Below are positions 26,387-34,918 of a DNA stretch of 64,000 nt, piece by piece. The stretch covers positions 24,701 through 88,700 of the forward strand of contig NZ_JAEINH010000010.1 in the NCBI RefSeq assembly GCF_016342785.1, read 5' to 3'. This DNA is from Sanguibacter suaedae. Lineage in GTDB: Bacteria > Actinomycetota > Actinomycetes > Actinomycetales > Cellulomonadaceae. Each line of letters starts with the position of its first letter. Position 1 is the stretch's first letter. Below the pieces are notes generated by a model that did no database searches, was not told where the DNA came from, and saw only the letters and a list, made by a program, of their open reading frames with translations. The position numbers and the translations under genes are program-made.

Positions 26387-26805
26387 GACGTGGCCCCATT
26401 CTTGACGGCGTCGACGTCGGCCTTGACGCTCTGCACGGCGTCGGTGGGTGCAGGCGGCATGCCGCGCGAGAGCATCTTCTTGCCGACGAGCGCCAGCGCG
26501 CCGGCGCCGGCGAGCAGCACGATCCCCACGATCAGTGCGGCGAGCCACAGGGGCACGACGTGAGCGAGCCCGACCATGCCGGAGTGCAGGAGGAACCCGA
26601 AGGCGTACAGCCCGAGCACGGCGGCGCCGACAAACAACCCGATGCCGATGCCCGCGTTCTTCGCCTTCGCGGCCATCTCGGCCTTGGCCGAGGCGATCTC
26701 GGCACGGACGAGGGTCTTGACCTGCTCGGTCATCTGCTCGAGGAGCTGACCGATGGAGGGCTTCTGCGTACCGAGCGGTACGCGCCCGTGGTCTTCCTGA
26801 CTCAT
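26383..26805 (-). CDS. Actinobacterial Holin-X / phage-holin-family membrane protein
   Basis: A 140-residue protein with an amphipathic N-terminal helix (SIGQLLEQMTEQVKTLVRAE, then IASAKAEMAAKAKNAG) followed by two long transmembrane helices separated by a short loop. This is the layout of the actinobacterial Holin-X (DUF1469-like) family. Despite the name there is no lysis gene nearby, so it is a chromosomal housekeeping protein rather than part of a prophage. The ATG has GGGAG four bases upstream. It is translationally coupled to the DUF3618 gene. Confidence 0.85.
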   Translation of the reverse strand: MSQEDHGRVPLGTQKPSIGQLLEQMTEQVKTLVRAEIASAKAEMAAKAKNAGIGIGLFVGAAVLGLYAFGFLLHSGMVGLAHVVPLWLAALIVGIVLLAGAGALALVGKKMLSRGMPPAPTDAVQSVKADVDAVKNGATS

Positions 26806-26940
26806 CTGACTCCCGCCTTCCAGGTGGACACTAGACCTACTGAACCCGTACCCGGGGTCGGCCGCAACCGCGACGCCCGAGGTGACGGCGTCGGAGGGGT
26901 GGCATGGGGTGGGTCGGGGCGGCGGCAGACCGGGGGGGGC

Positions 26941-26973
26941 AAAGAAAAAGAACCCCTGGTCTCCCAGGGGTTC
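26941..26973 (-). terminator. Rho-independent terminator of the tRNA cluster
   Basis: GAACCCCTGG-tctc-CCAGGGGTTC is a perfect 10-base stem. On the minus strand it is followed by TTTTTCTTT. It lies just past the tRNA-Phe gene and is the only canonical T-tailed terminator in the window. Confidence 0.92.
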
Positions 26974-26978
26974 ATGTG

Positions 26979-27051
26979 TGGCTCCGACCGGCGTCGATCC
27001 GGTGACCTTTCGATTTTCAGTCGAACGCTCTACCAACTGAGCTACAGAGCC
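26979..27051 (-). tRNA. tRNA-Phe (GAA)
   Basis: A 73-base cloverleaf. The acceptor GGCTCTG pairs with CGGAGCC. The D-arm is GCTCAGTTGGTAGAGC and the anticodon loop is CTGAAAA with anticodon GAA. A standard T-arm contains the conserved TTC-type loop in the form seen for this tRNA. The 3' CCA is not encoded. It is third in a Glu-Asp-Phe cluster. Confidence 0.95.
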
Positions 27052-27057
27052 TTGAAC

Positions 27058-27090
27058 CGAACGCCCGGCCAATGAATGACCGGGCGTTCG
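27058..27090 (-). other. Hairpin between tRNA-Asp and tRNA-Phe genes
   Basis: CGAACGCCCGG and CCGGGCGTTCG form a perfect 11-base stem with an 11-base loop in the spacer of the tRNA transcript. It may guide processing or cause partial termination. Confidence 0.45.
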
Positions 27091-27098
27091 ATGTCAAG

Positions 27099-27172
27099 CG
27101 ACCCCGACGGGACTTGAACCCGCGACCTCCGCCGTGACAGGGCGGCGCGCTAACCAACTGCGCTACGGGGCC
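27099..27172 (-). tRNA. tRNA-Asp (GTC)
   Basis: A 74-base cloverleaf. The acceptor GGCCCCG pairs with CGGGGTC with one G-U pair. The anticodon loop contains CTGTCAC with anticodon GTC, and the T-arm is CGGGTTCAAGTCCCG. The 3' CCA is not encoded. Second gene of the cluster. Confidence 0.95.
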
Positions 27173-27283
27173 TCGAGTGATACCTCACTACGAGGAACCT
27201 GCTTCGTGCAGTTCGCTTTTCGGCGAACCTGGAAGATCGTACCTTACTTCGTGGCCCACTCCGAACACCGTTCGATGTGCCCG

Positions 27284-27356
27284 TACCCCCAACGGGATTC
27301 GAACCCGTGCTACCGCCGTGAAAGGGCGACGTCCTAGGCCGCTAGACGATGGGGGC
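27284..27356 (-). tRNA. tRNA-Glu (TTC)
   Basis: A 73-base cloverleaf. The acceptor GCCCCCA pairs with TGGGGGT (first pair G-U). The anticodon loop CTTTCAC contains TTC, and the T-arm is ACGGGTTCGAATCCCGT. First gene of the Glu-Asp-Phe cluster. Confidence 0.95.
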
Positions 27357-27519
27357 CAGTCATGACGCCCCGGACGCCCGGAAGCTCGAACCGTCGAAGA
27401 CCAGCGTCATCATATGACCCGCGGAGCGTGGGATGCAAAACCCGAGGTCGTGCAGTGCCGCGTGGCCGACTCGTGGGGCCCGTGGGGACGAGCGGGGGAG
27501 GGTGGGGGAGGATGGCGGC

Positions 27520-27873
27520 ATGGTCGAGATGACGCGCGAGGAGTTCGAGGACGCGGTGGGCGACGCGCTCGACGAGGTGCCACCCGAGCTCGCGGCGCAG
27601 ATGGACAACGTCGTCGTGCTCGTCGAGGACGACGCCCCCGCCGACGACCCCGGGCTCCTCGGGCTCTACGAGGGCGTCCCCCTCACGGAGCGCGACCTCG
27701 GCTGGGCGGCAGGCTCCCTGCCGGACCGCATCACGATCTTCCGCAACCCCACGCTCGCCGTCTGCGAGTCCCGCGACGAGGTGGTCGACGAGGTCGCGGT
27801 GACCGTCGTCCACGAGATCGCCCACCACTTCGGGATCGACGACGAGCGCCTGCACGAGCTCGGTTGGGCGTGA
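27520..27873 (+). CDS. Small zincin-like metallopeptidase family protein
   Basis: A 117-residue acidic protein. The C-terminal half carries the zinc-binding motif HEIAHHFGI, so H, E and H of HExxH are all present, followed by DDERLHELGW. This matches the short metallopeptidase (zincin-like, MPN/DUF1025-like) family widespread in actinobacteria. Its substrates are not known. The ATG follows GGGGGAGG at seven bases. It ends 79 bases before galE on the same strand. Confidence 0.82.
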   Translation: MVEMTREEFEDAVGDALDEVPPELAAQMDNVVVLVEDDAPADDPGLLGLYEGVPLTERDLGWAAGSLPDRITIFRNPTLAVCESRDEVVDEVAVTVVHEIAHHFGIDDERLHELGWA

Positions 27874-27952
27874 GGAGCCGGCGACGGCACGGCGTCGACG
27901 CGCGGGACGAACGGCACCCGGGGACGACCACGCGGCCGAGTAGCCTGCTGCC

Positions 27953-28936
27953 ATGACGATTCTGGTGACGGGTGGAGCGGGGTACATCGGGGCGCACGTC
28001 GTGCGGCTCCTGCTGGAGAAGGGTGAGTCGGTGGTCGTCGTCGACGACCTGAGCACCGGCCAGGCGGGGCGCATCGGCAACGCGACGCTCGTCGAGCTCG
28101 ACGTCGCCGGGCCCCAGGCGCGCGAGACGCTCGCCGCGACGCTCCGCGAGCACTCCGTCGAGGCGGTCATCCACTTCGCGGCGCGCAAGCAGGTCGGCGA
28201 GTCGGTCCAGCGCCCCGCGTACTACTACCAGCAGAACGTCAACGGCTTCGTCAACGTCGTCGGGGCGATGGAGGACGCGGGCGTGGACCGCCTCGTCTTC
28301 TCGTCCTCCGCCGCGACGTACGGCATGCCGTCGGTCTCCGTGGTCGAGGAGAAGCTCCACGCCGAGCCCATCAACCCCTACGGGGAGACCAAGCTCGTCG
28401 GTGAGTGGCTCGGTCGGGCCGCGTCCCGCGCGTGGGGCCTGCGCTTCGTGGCGCTGCGGTACTTCAACGTCGCCGGCGCGGGCTGGGACGACCTGGGCGA
28501 CCCCGCGGTGCTCAACCTCGTCCCCATGGTCCTCGACCGCATCGCCCGCGGCGAGTCCCCGCGCCTCTTCGGCGACGACTACCCGACGCCGGACGGCACG
28601 TGCGTCCGTGACTACATCCACGTCCTCGACCTCGCGAAGGCGCACATCGCGGCGCTCGGCTACCTGGGTGGCGACGAGCGCCCCTTCGACGTGTTCAACG
28701 TCGGCACCGGCGAGGGCTCGTCCGTGCGCGAGGTCATCGACGGGCTCGCGCGCGTCAGCGGCCTGACCATCGACCCGGTCGTCGAGCCGCGTCGTGCAGG
28801 CGATCCGCCCGTGCTCGTCGGCTCGCCCGAGCGCATCAACACCGTCATGGGCTGGCGCGGCGAGGCCGGTCTCGACGAGATCCTCGAGTCCGCCTGGTCC
28901 GCGTGGCAGGCCGGGCCTCGCCGCATCGACGTGTGA
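27953..28936 (+). CDS. galE: UDP-glucose 4-epimerase
   Basis: A 327-residue extended short-chain dehydrogenase. The NAD-binding motif TGGAGYIGAHVV is at the N-terminus, SSSAATYG precedes the catalytic YGETK (Tyr and Lys), and RYFNVAGA is followed by CVRDYIHVLDL, all characteristic of GalE. It interconverts UDP-glucose and UDP-galactose for cell-wall and exopolysaccharide synthesis. The stop overlaps the next GTG by four bases, coupling it to an unknown gene. Confidence 0.92.
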   Translation: MTILVTGGAGYIGAHVVRLLLEKGESVVVVDDLSTGQAGRIGNATLVELDVAGPQARETLAATLREHSVEAVIHFAARKQVGESVQRPAYYYQQNVNGFVNVVGAMEDAGVDRLVFSSSAATYGMPSVSVVEEKLHAEPINPYGETKLVGEWLGRAASRAWGLRFVALRYFNVAGAGWDDLGDPAVLNLVPMVLDRIARGESPRLFGDDYPTPDGTCVRDYIHVLDLAKAHIAALGYLGGDERPFDVFNVGTGEGSSVREVIDGLARVSGLTIDPVVEPRRAGDPPVLVGSPERINTVMGWRGEAGLDEILESAWSAWQAGPRRIDV

Positions 28937-30018
28937 CGTCGCACCTGCTCCGTGAGCCCCGGTCCGGGGCCGCCCTCGTGGTCCCGGACGGGTGGACGGT
29001 CGTCGAGGACTTCGGCGCCGCTCTCTGCGAGGGTCCGGCATGGCGGGCCGACGCGACGGGCCGCCCCCTCGCCGCCCAGCTGCGCGTCGAGGACCTCGCC
29101 GGGTCGGCGGGTCTCGTCCCCCGTGCGGCGACGGAGGGGGGCGCCTCGCGGACCGCTGCGGACGTCGTCGCGTCCGCGGTCCGTGATGCGTGGGCCGCGG
29201 ATCCCTTCGCATGGCTCCTCGACCACCGCGCCTGGTCCGGCTCCGACGGGCACGCCCCCGGCGTCCGCAGCGACCTGACCTACCGGGACGGCACCACGCC
29301 CGTGGTCGTCACCACCCTCGTGGTGCCCTCCGGCGACGGCCTCGTGGCGGCGACGGCCACCGTGCCCGTCGCCCACCACCGAGCGCTGGCGGGGACGGTC
29401 GAGCAGGCCCTCGCGAGCCTCTCCGTCCCGGGCGGTCCGCACCTGGTCAAGGCCCCGGTCGCACCGTCGCCCCTCGGGGACCGGGTCTGGACCGGGCCCG
29501 TCCCGGCTGTGCCCCGGCTCGGGGACGAGGAGCTCACGGTGTTCGTCAACGGCTCGCACCGTGTCGGTCGACGCTGGCGGTCCGGGCCGTGCGCCGAGGG
29601 GCTCCTCGAGCAGGACGGCACCGCGACCCCCACGGGCCGGTGGGTGCGCCGCGCCCTCCACCGCCCCGACGTCCTCGTGGCTCTCGAGCGTCGGACCGGC
29701 GACGCGACCCCCAGGACGTGGGTGACCGTCCACCGGCTCGAGGGGCACGCCGTGCTGCGCTCCGCCCACCCCGGTGCGAGCGCCCCGACCTTCGAGGTGC
29801 TCGACGTGGCCGCGATCCCGGCCAGGCTCGCCGCCTGGCTCGGCCTCGGGCCGGGGGACGGGGACCGGGCCGTCCAGGTCGCCCACGACGAGCTGCTCGT
29901 GGGGGAGGTGCGGACCAGCGCGGCCCCCGGCGTGCCGGCGACCGCGCGACCGCTGGTCCTCACCGACACCGGCCGGCCGCTCGAGGTGTGGCATCGGGTC
30001 CTCGCAGCGCTCTCCTGA
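28933..30018 (+). CDS. Conserved-looking protein of unknown function, coupled to galE
   Basis: A 361-residue soluble-looking protein with no signal peptide, no transmembrane helix and no recognised motif. It has many Val/Thr/Ala strands, and the sequence looks like two related halves, each with a beta-rich segment (RSDLTYRDGTTPVVVTTLVV; EELTVFVNGSHRVGRRW). Codon use is normal for the genome. The GTG start lies inside the galE stop (GTGA), and the frame opens immediately there. It ends at a hairpin shared with the convergent lipoprotein gene. A role linked to UDP-sugars is only suggested by the coupling. Confidence 0.65.
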   Translation: MTSHLLREPRSGAALVVPDGWTVVEDFGAALCEGPAWRADATGRPLAAQLRVEDLAGSAGLVPRAATEGGASRTAADVVASAVRDAWAADPFAWLLDHRAWSGSDGHAPGVRSDLTYRDGTTPVVVTTLVVPSGDGLVAATATVPVAHHRALAGTVEQALASLSVPGGPHLVKAPVAPSPLGDRVWTGPVPAVPRLGDEELTVFVNGSHRVGRRWRSGPCAEGLLEQDGTATPTGRWVRRALHRPDVLVALERRTGDATPRTWVTVHRLEGHAVLRSAHPGASAPTFEVLDVAAIPARLAAWLGLGPGDGDRAVQVAHDELLVGEVRTSAAPGVPATARPLVLTDTGRPLEVWHRVLAALS

Positions 30019-30034
30019 CCTCCGGGAGCGCTGC
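30004..30034. terminator. Hairpin between convergent genes
   Basis: GCAGCGCTCTC and GGGAGCGCTGC pair over 11 positions with one G-U, around a 9-base loop that contains the stop codon of the galE-coupled gene. Confidence 0.5.
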
Positions 30035-30053
30035 GGACGACGGCGCGATCAGG

Positions 30054-30806
30054 TCAGGAGACGGGGCCGCGGTCGAGGACGAACGACGCGAGGCCGCCCG
30101 TGTTCGTGATGACGTAGCGCTCGGCCGCTGCCGGGTCCCCGGCCGTCGCCTCGCCCGACGGGCCCGGCTCCAGCTCGGCGCCGTCCACCGTCGCCGACCC
30201 GAACCCGGCCTCGAACGACACGAGCGCGGAGGCCTCCTCCGGGACGTGCACGGTGAAGGACTCCGCGCCCCCGGCCTGGGTGATCGGCACCTCGGTCTCG
30301 GGCACCGGCAGCGTGAGGTCGATGGCTCGCGACCCCGCCGTGACGTCGAGCGAGCCGAGACGTCCCTGCGAGAGGTCGGCCTCGAACGTGTCCGACCCGC
30401 CCGTCACGTCGAGGTGCCACAGCACCTCCGGGTCGAGGTAGACCGTCAGGGCGCTCGTCGAGCTGTCCTGCACGTACGTGATGTCCAGGGTGTACTCGCC
30501 CTCTGCCGTCTCGGTAGGGACGGGGGAGATGGCGTCGTCGGCCGAGACGGCCCTGAAGAGGGTGCCGTCGGCGTCGCCGGCCACCAGCTCGATGGTCGCC
30601 GCACCCCCGACGATCTCGAGCGTCGCCTCCGTGAGGTCGCCCCGCTCGACCGACGCCTCCGTCGGCTGGTCCGACACCTCGGCACCCTCGCCCGTCCCTC
30701 CGTCCCCGGGGTCGTCCGAGCCGCAGGCAGCGAGCACGAGGACGAGGAGGGCAGCGGGGAGAGCGGCACGGGCGCGGAGCGCGGTGCGCGGGTGGGCGTA
30801 CGTCAT
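30054..30806 (-). CDS. Lipoprotein with beta-solenoid-like (DUF4097-type) domain
   Basis: A 250-residue protein. A signal peptide ends in lipobox LVLAAC, followed by an Asp/Gly-rich linker. The mature part is a run of short alternating hydrophobic strands ([56 protein letters not shown]) typical of the DUF4097/DUF2807 beta-helical adhesin-like domains. It would be anchored outside the membrane. It is divergent from the ter operon and shares its upstream region, so coregulation is possible. The function is unknown. Confidence 0.72.
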   Translation of the reverse strand: MTYAHPRTALRARAALPAALLVLVLAACGSDDPGDGGTGEGAEVSDQPTEASVERGDLTEATLEIVGGAATIELVAGDADGTLFRAVSADDAISPVPTETAEGEYTLDITYVQDSSTSALTVYLDPEVLWHLDVTGGSDTFEADLSQGRLGSLDVTAGSRAIDLTLPVPETEVPITQAGGAESFTVHVPEEASALVSFEAGFGSATVDGAELEPGPSGEATAGDPAAAERYVITNTGGLASFVLDRGPVS

Positions 30807-30887
30807 GACGCCGACGGTAGCGGATGCCCCCGAGGTGTCGCACTCGGGACAAAAACGCCTAAACGATTCGAGGTGCACGCCGACGCA

Positions 30888-30978
30888 GGGGAGGAGTCCC
30901 CATGGATCTCCTCCCCGGGACCCACGTGCTGACAGGGGTCAGCACGTTATAGTCGGCCCGTCGCCCACCGGGCGACGG
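30888..30978 (+). promoter_or_regulatory. ter operon promoter with operator-like inverted repeats
   Basis: ACGTGCTGAC-AGGG-GTCAGCACGT (30924-30947) is a perfect 10-base inverted repeat directly abutting a -10-like TATAGT (30948-30953). A further perfect hairpin CCGTCGCCC-acc-GGGCGACGG (30958-30978) would lie at the start of the transcript. GGGGAGGAG/CTCCTCCCC (30888-30916) lies upstream. The central repeat occupies the -35 to -10 space, where a bound regulator would block or reposition polymerase. Confidence 0.6.
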
Positions 30979-31029
30979 ACCATCGACACGGCGGGGACGC
31001 ACGCCCCGTCCCGAACGTATGGAGTACTC

Positions 31030-31605
31030 GTGGGAGTCAGTCTGACCAAGGGCGGGAACGTCTCGCTCACCAAGGAAGCCCCGGGCCTGACCGCCGTCAC
31101 CGTCGGTCTCGGCTGGGACGTCCGCTCGACGACCGGTGTCGACTTCGACCTGGACGCCAGCGCGATCCTCGCAGGCGCCGACGGACGCGTCCTGTCCGAC
31201 CAGCACTTCGTGTTCTTCAACAACCTCAAGAGCGCCGACGGCTCCGTCGAGCACACCGGCGACAACACCACCGGTGAGGGCGAGGGCGACGACGAGCAGA
31301 TCAACGTCAACCTCGCCGCGGTCCCCGCGGAGTGCGACAAGATCGTCTTCCCCGTGTCGATCTACGACGCTGTGACGCGCTCGCAGAGCTTCGGCCAGGT
31401 GCGCAACGCCTTCATCCGCGTCATCAACCAGGCAGGCGGAGCCGAGCTGGCCCGCTACGACCTCAGCGAGGACGCCTCGACGGAGACCGCCATGGTCTTC
31501 GGCGAGCTCTACCGCAACGGCGCCGAGTGGAAGTTCCGTGCCGTCGGGCAGGGCTACGCGGAGGGCCTCGCGGGCATCGCCCGCGACTACGGCGTCAACG
31601 TCTGA
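31030..31605 (+). CDS. terD: TerD-domain stress protein
   Basis: A 191-residue single TerD domain. [20 protein letters not shown] opens the fold and [40 protein letters not shown] and [14 protein letters not shown] carry the acidic calcium-binding residues of TerD/TerE/TerZ proteins. The C-terminal [20 protein letters not shown] is typical. These proteins protect against tellurite, DNA damage and oxidative stress by an unresolved mechanism. The GTG has GGAG five bases upstream. First gene of the ter cluster. The terD symbol is by family; terE/terZ cannot be separated here. Confidence 0.92.
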   Translation: MGVSLTKGGNVSLTKEAPGLTAVTVGLGWDVRSTTGVDFDLDASAILAGADGRVLSDQHFVFFNNLKSADGSVEHTGDNTTGEGEGDDEQINVNLAAVPAECDKIVFPVSIYDAVTRSQSFGQVRNAFIRVINQAGGAELARYDLSEDASTETAMVFGELYRNGAEWKFRAVGQGYAEGLAGIARDYGVNV

Positions 31606-31624
31606 CGCTGCACAACCACATCAC

Positions 31625-31666
31625 GGACGACGGTCCCGAGGCGACCCGCCCCCGGGGCCGTCGTCC
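31625..31666 (+). other. Hairpin between terD and the DUF475 gene
   Basis: GGACGACGG pairs with CCGTCGTCC around a GC-rich loop, 20 bases after the terD stop. It may act as a partial terminator or stabilise the terD message; transcription probably continues. Confidence 0.45.
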
Positions 31667-31705
31667 TGCTGCGCCCGTGCGCGCAGTGCCGAGACAAGGA
31701 ACAGC

Positions 31706-32836
31706 ATGATCCTGCGCACGTTCGGCTGGTCGTTCGCCGTCACCATCGCATCGCTCGTCGCCGCATTCGTCTACGGCAGCTGGAACGCCTTCTTCCTCTG
31801 CCTCATCCTCGGGATCCTCGAGGTCTCCCTCTCCTTCGACAACGCGGTCGTCAACGCGAAGATCCTCGAGCGGATGAGCGCCTTCTGGCAGAAGCTCTTC
31901 CTCACGGTCGGAATCCTCATCGCCGTCTTCGGCATGCGCCTCGTGTTCCCCCTCGTCATCGTCTCCGTGACCGCGGACCTCGGCCCGATCGAGGCCCTCC
32001 AGCTCGCCATGGAGAAGGGCGACCCGCACGTCGAGGGCACCTACGGGTACGTCCTCAACGAGGCGCACCCGCAGATCGCCGCGTTCGGCGGGATGTTCCT
32101 CCTCATGCTCTTCCTCGACTTCGTCTTCGAGGAGCGCGAGATCAGCTGGCTCGGCTGGCTGGAGCGTCCGCTCGCCCGCGCCGGCAAGCTGGAGAACGTG
32201 TCCGTCGTCGTCGGTGCGGTCCTCCTGCTCCTCGCCGCGGAGCTCCTCGCCGAGGACCCGCACGTCGTGCTCCTCTCCGGCGTCCTCGGCATGGTCACCT
32301 ACCTCGCCGTCAACGGCCTGGGGACCCTCTTCGAGTCGAGCGGCATCGGCGAGGAGAGCGTCTCCGAGAAGGTCGTCGACAACGCCCTCGACACGGAGAG
32401 CACCGGAGGTGGCCCGTCCGAGCTCGCGAAGGCGACCGGCAAGGCCGGGTTCTTCCTCTTCCTCTACCTCGAGGTCCTCGACGCGTCCTTCTCGTTCGAC
32501 GGCGTCATCGGTGCGTTCGCGATCACCTCGGACCCCGTGATCATCGCCCTCGGGCTCGGGTTCATCGGGGCGATGTTCGTCCGCTCCATCACCATCTACC
32601 TGGTCCGCAAGGGCACCCTCGCCGAGTACGTGTTCCTCGAGCACGGTGCCCACTGGGCGATCGGTGCGCTCGCCGTGATCCTCCTGGTCTCCATCCAGGT
32701 GCACGTCAACGAGATCGTCACCGGCCTCGTGGGCGTGGTGTTCATCGGGGCGGCGTTCCTGTCCTCGCTGCGCTACCGCAGGCTCCACGGCACGGAGGAG
32801 CCGACGACCAGCGAGCCGGCCACGGTCGACGCCTGA
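31706..32836 (+). CDS. TerC-like integral membrane protein (DUF475 family)
   Basis: A 376-residue polytopic protein with about nine transmembrane helices. Two equivalent motifs, LEVSLSFDNAVVNA near residue 38 and LEVLDASFSFDGVIGAFAI near 255, place Asp/Asn residues inside the membrane as in TerC/LysE-type carriers. This double motif defines the DUF475 branch of TerC-like proteins. TerC members are linked to metal export or metalation of exported enzymes and act with TerD at the membrane. The ATG follows AAGGA at five bases. It is flanked by two terD genes, strongly indicating a joint role. Confidence 0.9.
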   Translation: MILRTFGWSFAVTIASLVAAFVYGSWNAFFLCLILGILEVSLSFDNAVVNAKILERMSAFWQKLFLTVGILIAVFGMRLVFPLVIVSVTADLGPIEALQLAMEKGDPHVEGTYGYVLNEAHPQIAAFGGMFLLMLFLDFVFEEREISWLGWLERPLARAGKLENVSVVVGAVLLLLAAELLAEDPHVVLLSGVLGMVTYLAVNGLGTLFESSGIGEESVSEKVVDNALDTESTGGGPSELAKATGKAGFFLFLYLEVLDASFSFDGVIGAFAITSDPVIIALGLGFIGAMFVRSITIYLVRKGTLAEYVFLEHGAHWAIGALAVILLVSIQVHVNEIVTGLVGVVFIGAAFLSSLRYRRLHGTEEPTTSEPATVDA

Positions 32837-32843
32837 GCAGCAT

Positions 32844-32871
32844 CCGGCACCGGCCTCACGGCCGGTGCCGG
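32844..32871 (+). terminator. Terminator-like hairpin after the DUF475 gene
   Basis: CCGGCACCGGCC-tcac-GGCCGGTGCCGG is a perfect 12-base stem, eight bases after the stop. The next terD follows 62 bases later, so it may only attenuate. Confidence 0.6.
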
Positions 32872-32932
32872 CCCGCACCACCGACACCTCATCCGCAACC
32901 GCCCCGCCCACGGGGCACCGAAAGGACGACGC

Positions 32933-33508
32933 ATGTCAGTGAACCTCTCCAAGGGACAGAAGCTCTCCCTCCAGAAGTCGAGCGGGGCCACGCTCACGCG
33001 GGTGCGCATGGGCCTCGGCTGGGACGCCGTGAAGAAGCGCGGCTTCTTCGGCCGTAAGGAGCAGGAGATCGACCTCGACGCGTCGGGCCTGCTGTTCGAC
33101 GCCTCGAAGAAGCTCGTCGACGTGGTCTGGTTCAACCAGCTGCAGAGCCGTGACGGCTCCGTGGTGCACACGGGTGACAACCGGACGGGCGCAGGGGACG
33201 GCGACGACGAGTCGATCGTCGTCGACCTGACGCGGATCCCGCCGACGGTCACCACGGTCGTCTTCACGGTGAACTCGTTCACCGGGCAGGACTTCACGCA
33301 GATCGAGAGCGCGTTCTGCCGTCTCGTCGACGAGACGGACGGCTCGGAGGTCGCCCGCTACGACCTCTCCGGCTCCGGCACGCACAACGCGCAGATCATG
33401 GCCAAGGTGACGCGCGAGGGCGCCGGGTGGGCCATGACGGCCATCGGGCAGTCCGCGAGCGGCCGGACGTTCGACCAGCTCCTCCCGGCGGTCACCCCGC
33501 ACCTGTGA
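32933..33508 (+). CDS. Second TerD-domain protein
   Basis: A 191-residue TerD domain that differs from the first. It starts SVNLSKGQKLSLQKSSGATL and has a basic insertion KKRGFFGRKEQ before DLDASGLLFD. It keeps VWFNQLQSRDGSVVHTGDN and GAGDGDDESIVVDL, then ends in FDQLLPAVTPHL. The acidic ligand set is intact. This version matches the TerZ/TerA-like paralogues that accompany TerD. The ATG has AAAGGACG upstream. It is separated from the DUF475 gene by a strong hairpin and ends at a bidirectional terminator. Confidence 0.9.
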   Translation: MSVNLSKGQKLSLQKSSGATLTRVRMGLGWDAVKKRGFFGRKEQEIDLDASGLLFDASKKLVDVVWFNQLQSRDGSVVHTGDNRTGAGDGDDESIVVDLTRIPPTVTTVVFTVNSFTGQDFTQIESAFCRLVDETDGSEVARYDLSGSGTHNAQIMAKVTREGAGWAMTAIGQSASGRTFDQLLPAVTPHL

Positions 33509-33536
33509 CGTGCGGGGCCCGTGCGCCCCGCCACGC

Positions 33537-33576
33537 ACGACGAAGGCCCCCGGCAGCCGCCGGGGGCCTTCGTCGT
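33537..33576. terminator. Bidirectional terminator between convergent terD genes
   Basis: An 18-base perfect stem (33537-33554 with 33559-33576) with a 4-base AGCC loop. It serves the rightward ter operon and the leftward double-TerD gene. Confidence 0.88.
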
Positions 33577-33592
33577 CGGTGCGGTGGACCGG

Positions 33593-34918
33593 TCAGGAGA
33601 CGAACTGCGCGGCAGGCTTGAGCATCGCCTTGACGGTCTTCCCGTCGTGGAACTCGCCGAGCGCCTCCATCTCCCAGGTCCCCCCGCTGCTGCGGCGCAG
33701 GACGCACATGAAGACCCCGGTGCTGGGCTTCGAGTCGGTGAGGTCGAAGCGCACGAGCTCCGCGCCGGACGCCGCGTCGACGAGACGGCAGTAGGCGTTG
33801 CGCACGTCGGTGAACCGGTGCCCACCGAAGGAGTTGATGGTGAGCACCACCGCTGCGACCTTCTCGGGCAGGCGGTCGAGCTCCACGACGATCACCTCGT
33901 CGTCACCGTCCCCCTGTCCCGTGACGTTGTCGCCCATGTGCTGGATCGCACCGCCGCACGCCTTCTTCGACAGGAACCACGCCTTGTCGACGTCCTTGCC
34001 CTGCGCGTCGAGGACGATGGCGGACGCGTCGAGGTCGATGGACCTGCCGCCGGAGGCCGGGTCCCAACCGAGGCCGAGCCGGACGCGCGTGAGGGCCGGT
34101 GCGCCCGACTTGGTCAGGCTCACCCGCTGGTTCTTCGCGAGGCTCACGCGTCCCTTGTCGAGGTTGACGGTCGCCCGGCCCTGCGCGGGCGCTGCGACAG
34201 GAGCCGGGGGCGGCACGGCCACGGGCGGGCCGGACGGCGGCGGTGCGTACCCGGGGATCGAGGTCCCCGTGCCCGCCGGTGCGGGAGCACCGAAGCTCGG
34301 GGCGCTCGGGGGCGGAGGGGCGGTCGGGGCCGACCGGACGTACGCCGGGGCGGGCGTCGGTGCCGGGGGTGCGGGTGGTGCCGCCGGTGCCTCGTCCACC
34401 GTGATCCCGAAGTCGGTCGCGAGGCCTTCCAGGCCGGACGCGTAGCCCTGGCCGACGGCGCGCAGCTTCCAGCCGCCGCCCCGGCGGTACAGCTCGCCGG
34501 AGAGGAAGGCGGTCTCCGTGGTGGCGTCGGACATGTCGAACCGCGCGACCTCCGCACCCGTGCCGACGTCCGTGACGACGAGCCGCAGGTGGCGGACGGC
34601 GCCGAAGGTGCCGCCGTCGGCGGACGCGCCGAGCACGATGCGGTCGACGGCCGGCTCCACGCGACCGAGGTCGACCTCCACGGTGTCGCGGACGGTGGAC
34701 GCGGTGCTCTGCTTGGGCAGCTTCCGCACGGCACCCGAGGCGTGGGCCGGCTGGTTGAAGAACACGAAGTCGTCGTCGGAGCGCACCGTCCCGTGCTCGG
34801 TGAGCAGGAGCGCCGAGGCGTCGACGTCGGGCGTCCCGGGGCGGGCGTCCCACACGAGCTCCGCGCGGAGGTGGACGGCGGTGAGCGGGATGTTCGAGCC
34901 CTTGGTCATCTGCGTCAT
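33593..34918 (-). CDS. Double TerD-domain protein with proline-rich linker
   Basis: A 441-residue protein with two TerD domains: about 1-180 (MTKGSNIPL, DVDASALLL, DDFVFFNQPAHASGAVRKL) and about 265-441 (SLAKNQRVSLTKSGAPALTR, SIDLDASAIVLDA, GQGDGDDEVIVVEL). The linker of about 80 residues is rich in Pro and Ala. The second domain keeps the acidic motif, while the first has fewer acidic ligands, so the two may differ in calcium binding. Two ATGs nine bases apart could start it. It is convergent to the terD-DUF475-terD operon and divergent from the biosynthetic genes, so it probably has its own promoter near 34930-35070. Confidence 0.9.
   Translation of the reverse strand: MTQMTKGSNIPLTAVHLRAELVWDARPGTPDVDASALLLTEHGTVRSDDDFVFFNQPAHASGAVRKLPKQSTASTVRDTVEVDLGRVEPAVDRIVLGASADGGTFGAVRHLRLVVTDVGTGAEVARFDMSDATTETAFLSGELYRRGGGWKLRAVGQGYASGLEGLATDFGITVDEAPAAPPAPPAPTPAPAYVRSAPTAPPPPSAPSFGAPAPAGTGTSIPGYAPPPSGPPVAVPPPAPVAAPAQGRATVNLDKGRVSLAKNQRVSLTKSGAPALTRVRLGLGWDPASGGRSIDLDASAIVLDAQGKDVDKAWFLSKKACGGAIQHMGDNVTGQGDGDDEVIVVELDRLPEKVAAVVLTINSFGGHRFTDVRNAYCRLVDAASGAELVRFDLTDSKPSTGVFMCVLRRSSGGTWEMEALGEFHDGKTVKAMLKPAAQFVS

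Noticed and set aside
26383..26805. A prophage remnant, because of a holin-like protein
   Set aside because: The protein is the chromosomal Holin-X type paired with DUF3618. No lysin, capsid, integrase or other phage genes are near.
26979..27356. tRNA cluster as an integration site for a mobile element
   Set aside because: No integrase and no duplicated tRNA 3' end were seen in the flanks.
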